Source: Negadavirga shengliensis (GTDB lineage: Bacteria > Bacteroidota > Bacteroidia > Cytophagales > Cyclobacteriaceae). From it: 64,000 nt of DNA. Where the stretch lies: positions 496,001-560,000 of the forward strand of contig NZ_JBHSJJ010000003.1 of assembly GCF_042652345.1 (NCBI RefSeq), in the 5' to 3' direction. The first letter of the stretch is position 1. Every line of letters starts with the position of its first letter. The position numbers and the translations under genes were made by a program. Positions 1-8,590 of this stretch are shown piece after piece. The notes beneath the pieces are model-generated. The model made no database searches and had not been told where the DNA came from. It worked only from the letters and a program-made list of their open reading frames with translations.

Positions 1-1509
1 TATGTAAATCATAACCTCACCATTCCTTATGCGCTGAACAGCATTGCAATAACCTATAGCGCCGTCAGTTTCTCTTCATTGCCCCAGTTGGTAGTGGAGT
101 ATCGTTTGGAAGGTTTTCATAACGACTGGAACCAGATCGAAAACCCGAGAAACAACCAATTGTACTTTAATAATTTGCCCCCGGGAAAATACCGTCTGGC
201 ACTAAAAGCCAGTTACAGTGGCCAGTTTGAGTCAGACGTCGCTTATTCCCCGGAGTTTTTTATCGCCAAACCGTTTTATTTGCAACTGTGGTTTATCGTG
301 ATCGTGATTATTTTTTTTATTGCGGTGGGGATGATCATCAATATGCTTTTTCTCCAGTTCAAAAACCAGGATATTCTAAAAACCACTCTTGATGAAAAGA
401 CATCCGAAATCAGACACAGGGAGGACCAATTCCGGAATGTATGGGACAGTTCACAGGACGGCTTGATGCTTTCGGTACTTGGTGGGAAGGTTATTGCGGC
501 CAACCCCGCTTTGTGCCGAATGGGCAATGTAAAGGAGGAGGATTTAAAAGAGAAAGGCCTGTCTTATCTTTTTTCTGATCCCAAGTTTTATGAAAGCGTC
601 AGGGAAAAGGTCCTTCAAGACACGCTTGAATCCTCGGAGAAAAATGGTTTTACAGGCGAATTGACGGTGCCTTTTAAAACAGGGAAAAAGGAAATTGAGC
701 TTATCGTCAGCCTGATGGAGGCAGATTATGAGGGCAAACCTTTTTTTCTGAATGTATTCAGAGATGTTTCCAGCAAAAAGGCTTACGAACAGGGACTCAA
801 ATATGCCAAGGAGAAAGCCGAGGAGGTCAGCAAATTGAAAAGCAGCATCCTTTCTAATATGGGCCATGAAGTCAGAACACCGCTTAACGGGATTTTAGGA
901 AGCACCGAAAACATGATACAGTCCAGGGCAGGTGACAGGGAACTTATAGAGCAGTTGGAGATCATTAAAGAAAGTGGTGAAAGATTGCTGCAGACCATGA
1001 ACAATATATTGGACCTGTCCAGAATTGAATCCAACCGAATGAACGTGGTCTATGAGGACACCAATATCAAGGATTTTATTTCTAAAATATTGATCCACCA
1101 TAGATCATTGGCCATAAAAAAAGGTATCTTGGTATCTGTCAGGTTCCTTAACAATTCATTTGTCGCAAAAGTGGACAGAAAGTACCTGGAAATCATCATC
1201 AATAACATCGTAGGCAATGCCATCAAATACACTGACAAAGGAATGATTCATATCGTTACTGAAAAGAAAGAGAAGTCACTGTTTTTTCAGGTAAAGGATG
1301 AAGGAATAGGGATCAGTGAAGCACACCTTCAACGGTTGTTTCATCCATTTGAACAAGAAAGTAAAGGTTATGACAGGAAATTCGAAGGATCTGGTATTGG
1401 ATTGGCCATCACCAAACACCTGGTAGAACTCCTTTCCGGCCATATTAAAATAGAAAGCGAAAAAGGAAAAGGCACCGTCGTAACCATCACCTTGCCGCTG
1501 GACCCATAA
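1..1509 (+). CDS. Sensor histidine kinase, 3' part (Y_Y_Y-TM-PAS-HisKA-HATPase)
   Basis: The frame is open to the first base of the window, so the gene starts upstream and only about 502 C-terminal residues are present. In order they show the end of a Y_Y_Y beta-sandwich domain (about residues 20-85, counting from the window edge), one membrane helix near 89-118, a PAS-like domain at about 135-260, a HisKA box GHEVRTPL with the phosphoacceptor His encoded at 865-867, and a HATPase domain with N box (NNIVGNAIKYTDKG), G1 box (DEGIGIS) and G2 box (GSGIGLAI). The layout suggests the C-terminal part of a two-component-regulator-propeller kinase with a periplasmic beta-propeller sensor, though the propeller itself is outside the window. 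A response-regulator/kinase hybrid follows 38 bp downstream and is a plausible partner. Confidence 0.85.
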   Translation, partial: YVNHNLTIPYALNSIAITYSAVSFSSLPQLVVEYRLEGFHNDWNQIENPRNNQLYFNNLPPGKYRLALKASYSGQFESDVAYSPEFFIAKPFYLQLWFIVIVIIFFIAVGMIINMLFLQFKNQDILKTTLDEKTSEIRHREDQFRNVWDSSQDGLMLSVLGGKVIAANPALCRMGNVKEEDLKEKGLSYLFSDPKFYESVREKVLQDTLESSEKNGFTGELTVPFKTGKKEIELIVSLMEADYEGKPFFLNVFRDVSSKKAYEQGLKYAKEKAEEVSKLKSSILSNMGHEVRTPLNGILGSTENMIQSRAGDRELIEQLEIIKESGERLLQTMNNILDLSRIESNRMNVVYEDTNIKDFISKILIHHRSLAIKKGILVSVRFLNNSFVAKVDRKYLEIIINNIVGNAIKYTDKGMIHIVTEKKEKSLFFQVKDEGIGISEAHLQRLFHPFEQESKGYDRKFEGSGIGLAITKHLVELLSGHIKIESEKGKGTVVTITLPLDP

Positions 1510-1547
1510 ACTGCCCCGATCAAAAACGTTTTGTTAATTTTACTACC

Positions 1548-2723
1548 ATGTTCTCACTAAAGATTTTAATTACAGAAGATGATACTGTTTCTGCCTTGTT
1601 GCTCAAAAAGGCTTTGGAAAAAAATCACCATCAAATCATAGGCATAGCGGATTCCGGTGAGATGGCCCTGGAGATTCTGGAGAATAACAGGGCGGATATT
1701 GTCATGATGGACATCAACCTTTCCGGCAAGCTGGACGGGATCCGCACGACGGAGATAATCAATGAAAAATACAATATTCCCGTAGTCTATCTTACCGCCA
1801 GCTCTGATTCGGATACCTTGCAGAAAGTGGCTGTCACCAATCCGAGTGCCTATGTTATCAAGCCATTTAATATCAGAGAGCTTAACATGGTGATTGAGCT
1901 TGCTATTTTTAAAGACAAGAAAGAAAAGGAACTACAAAGCCTGAACAACGAGCTGGAAGAAAAAGTGAGACAGCGCACGGCAGACCTCAACGAAGCCAAC
2001 AAAGAACTTCAGAAAGCGCTCGACAAAGAAAGAGAATTAAGTGAATTGAAATCCAGGATTGTCCAGAATGTCTCCCATGGCTTCAAAACCCCGCTGACTT
2101 CCATTTTAAGTTCGGCCCAACTGTTAAAGCAATACGCTGAAAAGGATCACCCTTTCAAGGTAAAGATCGTCAAGCACGCCACAAAAATCGAAAACTCCGT
2201 ACGTAATTTAAACAGCCTGCTGACCAGCGTGTTGTTTTTTGGTAAAGCGGACGCCGATAAAATGAATTACAAACCTGTCCGGATATACACCTCCGCATTT
2301 TTGAACGAAGTGGTGGACATGGTAAGAGCAGGAATAGAAAATGACGTAAAGATCATTGTTGACTTCGAACAGTTGCCTAAAATGATTACCTCTGACATGG
2401 ACTTGTTGTATCAGATACTGGAAAACCTGCTGGCCAATGCGGTGAAGTATTCTAAAGATAAGGGAACAGTCACTTTTAAGGTCAGGCATGAAAATGAGCT
2501 GCTCAAAATTACCATCAAAGATCAAGGTATAGGCATTCCGGCTTCCGAACAGTCCCAGCTTTTCGACCGTTTTTTCAGAGGTAAAAACGTCGGGTTGCGG
2601 GAAGGTTCCGGACTTGGATTATCCATCGTGAAAAAATGTATCGAAGTGATTCGCGGCAAGATAGATTTTACCAGTGAAGTGAATAAAGGCACAACTTTTT
2701 ACCTAGAGATACCTACTAAATAG
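1548..2723 (+). CDS. Hybrid receiver-histidine kinase
   Basis: This is a 391-residue soluble protein with the domain order receiver, coiled coil, kinase. The receiver domain (about 1-118) has the acidic pair at D11-D12, phosphoacceptor D55 (MMDINL), T83 and K105. A coiled coil at about 125-165 leads to a HisKA box and a HATPase domain with DQGIGIP and GSGLGLSIV boxes. Receiver-first hybrids usually take phosphate from another kinase and re-emit the signal; the kinase encoded just upstream is the obvious candidate (inference). One feature is odd. The H box reads SHGFKTPL, so the acidic residue that normally follows the phosphoacceptor His (H177) is Gly178, which may weaken autophosphorylation. 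The ABC transporter gene starts 11 bp downstream and may be co-transcribed. Confidence 0.85.
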   Translation: MFSLKILITEDDTVSALLLKKALEKNHHQIIGIADSGEMALEILENNRADIVMMDINLSGKLDGIRTTEIINEKYNIPVVYLTASSDSDTLQKVAVTNPSAYVIKPFNIRELNMVIELAIFKDKKEKELQSLNNELEEKVRQRTADLNEANKELQKALDKERELSELKSRIVQNVSHGFKTPLTSILSSAQLLKQYAEKDHPFKVKIVKHATKIENSVRNLNSLLTSVLFFGKADADKMNYKPVRIYTSAFLNEVVDMVRAGIENDVKIIVDFEQLPKMITSDMDLLYQILENLLANAVKYSKDKGTVTFKVRHENELLKITIKDQGIGIPASEQSQLFDRFFRGKNVGLREGSGLGLSIVKKCIEVIRGKIDFTSEVNKGTTFYLEIPTK

Positions 2724-2734
2724 AACAAAAAATA

Positions 2735-3370
2735 ATGCTGATCTGCAAGTCGATCCGATTTAAATATGACAATTTACCTGAATTTATTATTCCGGATATC
2801 AGCCTGAAAGGTGGAGAAGAATTGCTGATATTGGGGAGATCAGGAAGCGGTAAGACCACCATCTTGAACATTTTGGGAGGATTACTCAAACCTTTGGGGG
2901 GAGAGGTACTGATCAACGGCACATCCCTGTACGCCCTCACAGGAAACGTACTCGACAAATTTCGTGGTAAAAACATCGGTATTGTTTTCCAAAAGCCACA
3001 CATCATCAGCGCTTTGTCGGTAGTGGAAAACCTCCGTCTCGCGCATTTTTTTGCGGGAAGCGACAACCTGAAGCTGGTGGATACCTATCTCGCTGAACTG
3101 GGGATTACCGATAAAAAAAATGCATCTGTCCACACCCTCAGTGAGGGCGAGGCGCAGCGGGTATCCATAGCCAGGGCGCTGGTAAACGGCCCTAAAGTAA
3201 TCCTGGCAGATGAGCCCACAGCCAGCCTGGACGATGAAAATGCGCAAACCGTGATACAACTGCTGCAAAGCCAGGCCAAAAAACTTAATGCGGTATTGGT
3301 AATAGTCACCCATGACCAACGGGTCAAAGCACACATTTCCAACCGAATAACAGTAGGAGGGCCACTATGA
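2735..3370 (+). CDS. ABC transporter ATP-binding protein (LolD/MacB type)
   Basis: This is a 211-residue ABC ATPase of the usual length for LolD/MacB-type subunits. It has Walker A GRSGSGKT at 34-41, a Q-loop at FQKPH, a signature motif LSEGE at 135-139 in place of LSGGQ (a common variant in this subfamily), Walker B VILADE at 155-160, and an H-loop in VIVTHD. The stop overlaps the start of the FtsX-type permease gene (ATGA), so the two are translationally coupled. With the DUF3299-like protein further on it forms a three-gene cassette. The cargo cannot be read from this subunit; the His-rich permease loops hint at a metal. Confidence 0.85.
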   Translation: MLICKSIRFKYDNLPEFIIPDISLKGGEELLILGRSGSGKTTILNILGGLLKPLGGEVLINGTSLYALTGNVLDKFRGKNIGIVFQKPHIISALSVVENLRLAHFFAGSDNLKLVDTYLAELGITDKKNASVHTLSEGEAQRVSIARALVNGPKVILADEPTASLDDENAQTVIQLLQSQAKKLNAVLVIVTHDQRVKAHISNRITVGGPL

Positions 3371-4587
3371 ATTTACTGAAATTAAGCTGGAAATATTTGA
3401 TTGCCAAACCCTTGAATACAGGGTTGAACATCCTGTTGCTCGCCCTGGGTTTGGCCATTATTACTGTACTCATTTTGATTCAGGACCAGTTTGAAAACAA
3501 AATGAATCGCGATGCTACCGGAATTGATCTGGTCATTGGTGCGAAAGGCAGCCCGCTGCAATTGGTATTGTCTTCCGTCTACCATATCGATTTTCCCACA
3601 GGGAACATCGACTTGGATGAAGCTGTTTCCATTTCCAAAAACAGGCTGATAAAAAATGCAATCCCACTCGGACTGGGAGACAATTATCAGGGATACAGAA
3701 TCGTAGGCACCAACCATGACTACCTGGAACTTTATGGGGTTTCCTTCAAAGAGGGGAATGCCTGGCATAAACCTTTTGAAGTAGTACTGGGCAGCCAGGT
3801 TGCTAAAAAACTGGAACTCTCCCTTGGGAGCAGGTTTGCAGGTTCCCACGGCATCGGGTCCTCCAGTCATGATCATGACGAGCATGACTATGAGGTGGTG
3901 GGGATTCTGGAAGCCTCAGGCAACGTAACGGACCAATTGGTGCTTACCAGCCTAGAGTCGGTATGGTATACCCATGATGAGGAACATGATCACGAGAAGT
4001 TTGAAAGCGCTGTGGCCACTTCCGGATTTCCGCAGTCTGATGAGCAAAGAGAGGTAACCTCTCTCCTGGTGCAATACAGAAACCCTATCGCCGCCGTGCA
4101 ACTGCCGAGGTTTATCAACGCCCGAAGCGCACTTCAGGCAGCCTCCCCTTCCTTCGAAATATCAAGGTTGTTTGAGCTGCTGGGCGTAGGTATCTCTCTG
4201 GTCAAAGGACTGGCCATCATCATCATCGGCATAGCGGGTTTGGGGATATTTATAGCGCTTTATAATTCCTTAAAGGAGCGCAAATATGATCTGGCCATCA
4301 TGAGGACCATCGGGGCATCGAAGGGGCAGCTCTTCACCCATATTTTGCTGGAGGGATTGCTTTTGACTTTCCTTGGTGCTTTGACCGGCTTGTTTATAGG
4401 ACACTTTTTTTTATGGATTTTGGTTATGAACAATGAGCAGGGCGCCATGTCCGGTCTCAGGGCCGATTTGTTTTTGGCGGAAGAAGGATGGATCGTATTG
4501 TATGCCTTGGCCGTAGGCGTGGTGGCTTCACTTATACCTGCTTTAAATGCATACCGGACAGATATTGCAAAACAATTGACGAAATAA
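3367..4587 (+). CDS. FtsX-family ABC permease with His-rich periplasmic loops
   Basis: This 406-residue permease has one N-terminal membrane helix (about 17-38), a large MacB-like periplasmic domain, and three C-terminal helices (about 280-400), the usual FtsX/MacB topology. The periplasmic domain contains two His/Asp-rich stretches, around H168/H170/H173 (SSHDHDEHD) and around H203/H207/H209 (THDEEHDHE). These look like metal-binding loops and are not part of the general MacB fold. The gene overlaps the ATPase gene by 4 bp and precedes the DUF3299-like gene by 18 bp. Transport or sensing of a transition metal such as zinc is an inference from the loops. Lipoprotein or drug export is the alternative for the family. 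Confidence 0.8.
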   Translation: MNLLKLSWKYLIAKPLNTGLNILLLALGLAIITVLILIQDQFENKMNRDATGIDLVIGAKGSPLQLVLSSVYHIDFPTGNIDLDEAVSISKNRLIKNAIPLGLGDNYQGYRIVGTNHDYLELYGVSFKEGNAWHKPFEVVLGSQVAKKLELSLGSRFAGSHGIGSSSHDHDEHDYEVVGILEASGNVTDQLVLTSLESVWYTHDEEHDHEKFESAVATSGFPQSDEQREVTSLLVQYRNPIAAVQLPRFINARSALQAASPSFEISRLFELLGVGISLVKGLAIIIIGIAGLGIFIALYNSLKERKYDLAIMRTIGASKGQLFTHILLEGLLLTFLGALTGLFIGHFFLWILVMNNEQGAMSGLRADLFLAEEGWIVLYALAVGVVASLIPALNAYRTDIAKQLTK

Positions 4588-4605
4588 TAATTAAAACATT
4601 AACTG

Positions 4606-5043
4606 ATGAATAAGTATATCGTATGGGTTGGACTTGTCTTTTTTGGATTTTCTCAAATGCTTCAGGCCCAACAGGTTAGCGTATGGAAGGATCTTTCCGA
4701 CGTCACTTACAAAATAGGTGAGGATGAATTTGGGGAACTCTACCTTCCGGTTTTCAGTGAGAAAATCAAAAAACTGGAGGGCAAGGAAGTAACTGCAGAC
4801 GGTTATATTATCCCTTTCGAGGGGATGTTCAAACCCGAACACATTATTTTATCATCCCTTCCCTTGGCAGAATGTTTCTTCTGCGGATCGGGCGGACCGG
4901 AAACGGTGATGGAAGTGATGCTGAAAGATCCCATCAAATACACCTCAAAAAGGGTAAAGGTAAAAGGCAAACTGGAACTGAATGACAAAGACCCGGAGAA
5001 ATTGATGTACATCCTCAAAGAGGCCCAGTTGCTTTCCCAATAA
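4606..5043 (+). CDS. Secreted DUF3299-like protein
   Basis: This 145-residue protein begins with a signal peptide (about 1-21, ending LQAQQ). The mature part resembles DUF3299 proteins: a core GYIIPFEG followed by a strand-rich segment with a C-x2-C pair, C90-F-F-C93, where the family tends to carry a short Cys/Pro-rich motif. From memory, related proteins in gammaproteobacteria sit next to MacB/FtsX-like ABC transporters in zinc-responsive loci, and the same arrangement is seen here. The C-x2-C pair could bind metal. The gene is the last of the cassette, 18 bp after the permease stop, and converges with the minus-strand aminotransferase 6 bp away. Function is not established. Confidence 0.6.
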   Translation: MNKYIVWVGLVFFGFSQMLQAQQVSVWKDLSDVTYKIGEDEFGELYLPVFSEKIKKLEGKEVTADGYIIPFEGMFKPEHIILSSLPLAECFFCGSGGPETVMEVMLKDPIKYTSKRVKVKGKLELNDKDPEKLMYILKEAQLLSQ

Positions 5044-5049
5044 GGCCGG

Positions 5050-5877
5050 TCATTTTTGCGATGGGATTTCCTGTTCTATCCCGTAAAAGGCCTTCATAAG
5101 CTGTTTGGTGGTAGGGCCGGGTTTACCGTTCCCGATCCGGTGCTCATCAATCCGGGTTATGGGTAAAATTCTTTTTGTGGTGCTGCTCATAAATGCTTCG
5201 TCTGCCTGGAGCAGTTCTTCAAGAGAAAAATCCTCCACTTTTACTGTTCCGGATAACCGCATGACCTGTTCCCGGGTGATTCCCTTCAGAATATTGGAGG
5301 CCGGTGTGATGATTTCATTCCCTTTTACCATAAAAATGTTGCTCCTTGAACTTTCAGAAACTTTGCCTTGATGATGGTAAATCACGTCCTCGGCTTTTTG
5401 TGCCTGCCAATTCAAACTTAGGTAACAAGGGTACGTGTAGTTGGTAGTTTTGATATCCGGGATAGGTCTTACATAATTTACACTCAATAGTTTCACGCCA
5501 TTTTCATATTTTTCCGGGGCCGGCATTTGGAGGGGTTCGCAGAAAATAAATAAATCTCCCCCGTCCGGATGAAAATGGTTTTTGGAGATACCTCCTGTCA
5601 ACACCATCCTCATGCCTCCTTCCCGGTGATTGTTTTTCTCTATCAATTGGAAAATGATATCTTTGAGGACGGACTTGTCATATACCAACTGCAGTCCGGC
5701 TTTGTCCGCTGAACTGATAAACCTATCCAAGTATTTGGATAGAAAAAGGGGGATGTGGTCCACAACGCGGAAAAAATCAAAAATGGCATATCCTCTTAGG
5801 ATGGCGATATCTGATGGATGGACTTGGGCTTGCCGGCTGTCGATGATTTCAGATTTTGCGAAGCAAAAAGATTTCAT
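5050..5877 (-). CDS. Class IV aminotransferase (BCAT / D-amino-acid transaminase / PabC fold)
   Basis: This is a 275-residue fold-type IV PLP enzyme. Family features visible are the N-terminal RGYAIFDFFRV segment, the PLP-lysine region DIKTTNY with the probable Schiff-base lysine at K143, the Glu-containing VSESSRSNIF motif, the GITR phosphate-binding turn (ILKGITREQV), and the C-terminal STTKRILPIT strand. The substrate cannot be decided: branched-chain aminotransferase, D-amino acid transaminase and 4-amino-4-deoxychorismate lyase share these features. The gene stands alone on the minus strand with an AT-rich upstream region (5878-5960). Confidence 0.8.
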   Translation of the reverse strand: MKSFCFAKSEIIDSRQAQVHPSDIAILRGYAIFDFFRVVDHIPLFLSKYLDRFISSADKAGLQLVYDKSVLKDIIFQLIEKNNHREGGMRMVLTGGISKNHFHPDGGDLFIFCEPLQMPAPEKYENGVKLLSVNYVRPIPDIKTTNYTYPCYLSLNWQAQKAEDVIYHHQGKVSESSRSNIFMVKGNEIITPASNILKGITREQVMRLSGTVKVEDFSLEELLQADEAFMSSTTKRILPITRIDEHRIGNGKPGPTTKQLMKAFYGIEQEIPSQK

Positions 5878-5986
5878 ATTATATTTTCAGTAAATAGTTA
5901 TAATTTTTAATTTTTATTTTAATATAATAATGATTTTTTTTTATAAATCGATATATTATCGGTGTGTGGATTTTCAAGGATTTTTT

Positions 5987-5994
5987 TAACTTTG
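5987..5994 (+). promoter_or_regulatory. Possible Bacteroidota -7 box (TAACTTTG)
   Basis: TAACTTTG matches the TAnnTTTG -7 consensus of Bacteroidota housekeeping promoters and lies 33 bp before the lipoprotein ATG at 6028. No convincing TTTG -33 element is seen at the right spacing, so this is a weak call. Confidence 0.3.
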
Positions 5995-6027
5995 TGGACC
6001 ATTAAACCACGCAGACCCTATTTGGCT

Positions 6028-6456
6028 ATGAATTTAAGATGTTTCTCCATAATAGTTATATTTTCCCTTTTCATATTTTCCTGTTCCAAAACGGAAGAAG
6101 AGAATATGGAGCTTAAAGATAAAGTAATCAGTGTACATGATGAAGTTATGCCGAGAATAGGAAGCCTGAAAACCTATCAAAAAGAGCTTTTGGAGAGGGC
6201 CAATCAAATGGAAAGCAGCGATGAAGCGATCGATAACCATATTGCCATTCAGGAATTAAGATCGGCGGCCCATTCCTGTGAAGAGGCATATGACAACATG
6301 TTTGTATGGATGAGACAATTTAAAAGCGAATATTCGGATATGACCGAAGAAGAGGTCGAGAAATATTTAACGGACCAATTAAAAAAAATAGAAAAGGTCC
6401 GAAAAGACGTTGACGATTCCATGCATGAGGCGGATTCCCTGCTCAGCCGCTATTGA
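6028..6456 (+). CDS. Small helical lipoprotein of the 'viral A-type inclusion protein' annotation family
   Basis: The start is placed at ATG 6028, because it gives a clean lipoprotein signal (MNLRCFSIIVIFSLFIFSC, lipid Cys at position 19); an upstream in-frame ATG at 5962 would bury it. The 142-residue product is mostly charged helix, with a VISVHDEVMPRIGSL segment typical of small Bacteroidota lipoproteins that databases often label viral A-type inclusion protein. That label carries no real function. It converges on and overlaps the cytochrome c gene by 7 bp at its 3' end. Confidence 0.75.
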   Translation: MNLRCFSIIVIFSLFIFSCSKTEEENMELKDKVISVHDEVMPRIGSLKTYQKELLERANQMESSDEAIDNHIAIQELRSAAHSCEEAYDNMFVWMRQFKSEYSDMTEEEVEKYLTDQLKKIEKVRKDVDDSMHEADSLLSRY

Positions 6457-6902
6457 GATCCTTCAGGGGATGCCAGAAATTTCCCGACTTCCCCGGCAGT
6501 AACCAAGCCCTTTTTGTTTCCCCACACATTGTAAATGTAGGTGGTAATCTGGGCAATTTCCAACGGACTGAGTTTTGGGTTGGCGGGCATGGGTTGATTG
6601 TAATCCAGGTTGTTGACAGTCATTTCCCCGCTGATACCATACTTAATGATCCTTACCGTTCTTTCGGTATCTTCCAGCAAGTAATCTGCCCCAGCCAATG
6701 GTGGAATCAGCCTTCCGAGACCTGTTCCGTCTTCTTGATGGCAATTGGCGCAGTGCTGCAGGTATAGCTGTCTGCCCTCAATGGCATACTGTTTGGTTTT
6801 CAGGTCTTTGATGTCCTTCAGCCCATTGTCGCCTTTTTGGCCGCACCCCTGCATGCAACCTGATAAAGCCATGATGAGGATACTAACTGCCCAGAGCCGC
6901 AT
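6450..6902 (-). CDS. Lipid-anchored class I cytochrome c
   Basis: This 150-residue protein has a lipoprotein signal with lipid Cys C16 (LSGC), one haem site C51-A-N-C54-H55 in QHCANCHQEDGTG, and a downstream MPANPKLSP segment that supplies the likely Met ligand. It is a mono-haem cytochrome c of the cbb3/caa3-associated type, exposed at the periplasmic face of a membrane. Its start overlaps the 3' end of the SCO gene by 20 bp, so the two are translated together. Together they suggest a role in electron delivery to, or assembly of, a terminal oxidase encoded elsewhere. Confidence 0.9.
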   Translation of the reverse strand: MRLWAVSILIMALSGCMQGCGQKGDNGLKDIKDLKTKQYAIEGRQLYLQHCANCHQEDGTGLGRLIPPLAGADYLLEDTERTVRIIKYGISGEMTVNNLDYNQPMPANPKLSPLEIAQITTYIYNVWGNKKGLVTAGEVGKFLASPEGSQ

Positions 6903-7548
6903 TCTTGTTTAAAAGTTTGGGAATATCCTTCATAAGACGGTTGACCTGGGTTTCTTTGGTGCCATCATATACACCCCGGATTCTGCCTTGTTGGTCTACC
7001 AGTACAAATGCGCCGCTGTGTAGAAAGCCTCCCGGTTCATATTTGTCTTCCATCGCGGTGGTAAGGTAACTTGTTTGGGCCAATTCAAAAATCTGTTCTT
7101 GGTCTCCGGTCAGAAAATTCCAAGTTTTGGCGTTGCCCACCCCCAGTCGGGCGGCATAGTCTTTCAGCAAGGCAACCGTGTCATACTTAGGGTCAATGGT
7201 ATGGCTTAAAATCCTGAAATCAGGCTCCCCCTTAAATTTTTCATATACCCTTAGCATTTGTGTTTTCATGACGGGGCAGATGGTAGGGCAACTGGTAAAA
7301 AAGAAATCCGCCACATATACGTATCCTTCCACATTGCCATTGGTCACCGTATCCCCTTCTTGGTTGATCAGCTTGAAGGGGGCTATTTGGTGGTATACCG
7401 TATCTACTACGAGCTTACCCTCCACGGTCTTCTCTTCCGTATATTTATTACCCAGAACAGGAAGATCCGCCTCGCGGGCGTTTTCGGGCCCACACGCCCA
7501 AAGAGCCATCGAAACAACAGCCACAAAAAGAAAAGAAGTGTTTTTCAT
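6883..7548 (-). CDS. SCO1/SenC-family copper chaperone lipoprotein
   Basis: This is a 221-residue thioredoxin-fold protein. The lipobox cysteine is C19. The copper site is complete: C87-P-T-I-C91 (SCPTICPVM) and H177 (GGFLHSGAF), the three ligands conserved in SCO proteins that load the CuA centre of cytochrome oxidase. It lies 37 bp after the HemJ-like gene and overlaps the cytochrome c gene, forming a minus-strand operon in the order HemJ, SCO, cytochrome c. Confidence 0.9.
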   Translation of the reverse strand: MKNTSFLFVAVVSMALWACGPENAREADLPVLGNKYTEEKTVEGKLVVDTVYHQIAPFKLINQEGDTVTNGNVEGYVYVADFFFTSCPTICPVMKTQMLRVYEKFKGEPDFRILSHTIDPKYDTVALLKDYAARLGVGNAKTWNFLTGDQEQIFELAQTSYLTTAMEDKYEPGGFLHSGAFVLVDQQGRIRGVYDGTKETQVNRLMKDIPKLLNKNAALGS

Positions 7549-7585
7549 TTCCTGTTTTTTGAATTAAGACAAGTCAGGCAGGGTA

Positions 7586-8122
7586 TTAGTTCCTTTTCCT
7601 GATGTTTTTGTAGAGTTTGATGCCAAGCATCAGCAATACACCCAAACCCACCAGGCCTAAAATCCCCCAAACCATGCTGAGAAGATTTTTGGCCACAATC
7701 AGGAACACAATGGCAAACAGCAGCAGGGTGGATGCTTCATTCCATATTCTAAGCCGGGTGCTGGACCATTTAGCCACGCCGTTTTGCAGGGCTTTGAAGA
7801 TAAAGTGACACTTGATGTGGTAACCGTAGAGCAAGACCACAAAAAACAATTTGGCATGCATAAAGGGCAACTGCAGGAATGCCATCCGGTGACTGAGTGT
7901 CCATATCCCAAAAATCAAGGTGAGAATGGCTGATGGCCAGGTAATGATATACCAAAGCCGGTAAGCCATCAAATCCAGTTGAGGCTTTAGGATTTTGGAC
8001 TCGTTGGCGGGCCTATCCAATGCTTCTGTCTGATAGATGAACAGTCTGACAATGTAAAAAAGGCCGGCAAACCAGGTTACAATAAAAATTATATGAAGTG
8101 CTTTAACGTATTCAAAGGCCAT
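7586..8122 (-). CDS. hemJ: HemJ-like protoporphyrinogen IX oxidase
   Basis: This 178-residue protein has about four to five membrane helices and begins with a conserved KALHIIFIVTWFAGLFY segment. H10, and K91 in the MHAKLFFVVLLYGYH segment, match the conserved His/Lys positions of HemJ (UPF0093). HemJ oxidises protoporphyrinogen IX to protoporphyrin IX in haem synthesis in bacteria lacking HemG and HemY. It heads a minus-strand operon with SCO and cytochrome c, consistent with a haem/cytochrome theme. The sequence continues about 20 residues past the last core helix as a basic tail. Confidence 0.8.
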   Translation of the reverse strand: MAFEYVKALHIIFIVTWFAGLFYIVRLFIYQTEALDRPANESKILKPQLDLMAYRLWYIITWPSAILTLIFGIWTLSHRMAFLQLPFMHAKLFFVVLLYGYHIKCHFIFKALQNGVAKWSSTRLRIWNEASTLLLFAIVFLIVAKNLLSMVWGILGLVGLGVLLMLGIKLYKNIRKRN

Positions 8123-8172
8123 TCCCGAATTTTTAGGCTAAATTAAGGGTTTCATAGAAAACCGGACCATTT

Positions 8173-8574
8173 ATGCGTACAAAATCCATCTTTTATTTTC
8201 TGGCAGCCCTGGTGTTGATTGTGGTTTTCTGGATATTTTATGACACATTCCGGCAACCCGGTGTAGCTGACATGGAGGGAACCTATAAAGAAATCGGAAA
8301 GTACAGAAATGAAAACAATACTGGACCCATAGTTAGGATATATGCAGTCTATACACCCGATACCCTTTGGAAAGAGATGAAAAGCTATGGTGAATACATG
8401 CCCCATACCAAGTATGGTAACACCAAGGTTTTCTTTTTTAATCAGGAACATACAGAGATGTCCATCGCTCCGGAGTACCCTCATTTTGATCAGGCATTGG
8501 AAGCAAGCTGTGTAGCCCGCTACGAAAAGACGGCAATGGGTGAGTCGGGTTTGGTCAGGTACCCATTTAAGTGA
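8173..8574 (+). CDS. Small membrane-anchored protein of unknown function
   Basis: This 133-residue product has one N-terminal helix (about 6-23) and then a soluble, probably periplasmic domain of about 105 residues. It has no Cys in the signal and no motif I recognise. The start at 8173 lies 50 bp from the divergent HemJ start, so the two genes share a short promoter region. MeaB follows closely downstream. Function unknown. Confidence 0.65.
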   Translation: MRTKSIFYFLAALVLIVVFWIFYDTFRQPGVADMEGTYKEIGKYRNENNTGPIVRIYAVYTPDTLWKEMKSYGEYMPHTKYGNTKVFFFNQEHTEMSIAPEYPHFDQALEASCVARYEKTAMGESGLVRYPFK

Positions 8575-8590
8575 AACAACCGCCCATTTG

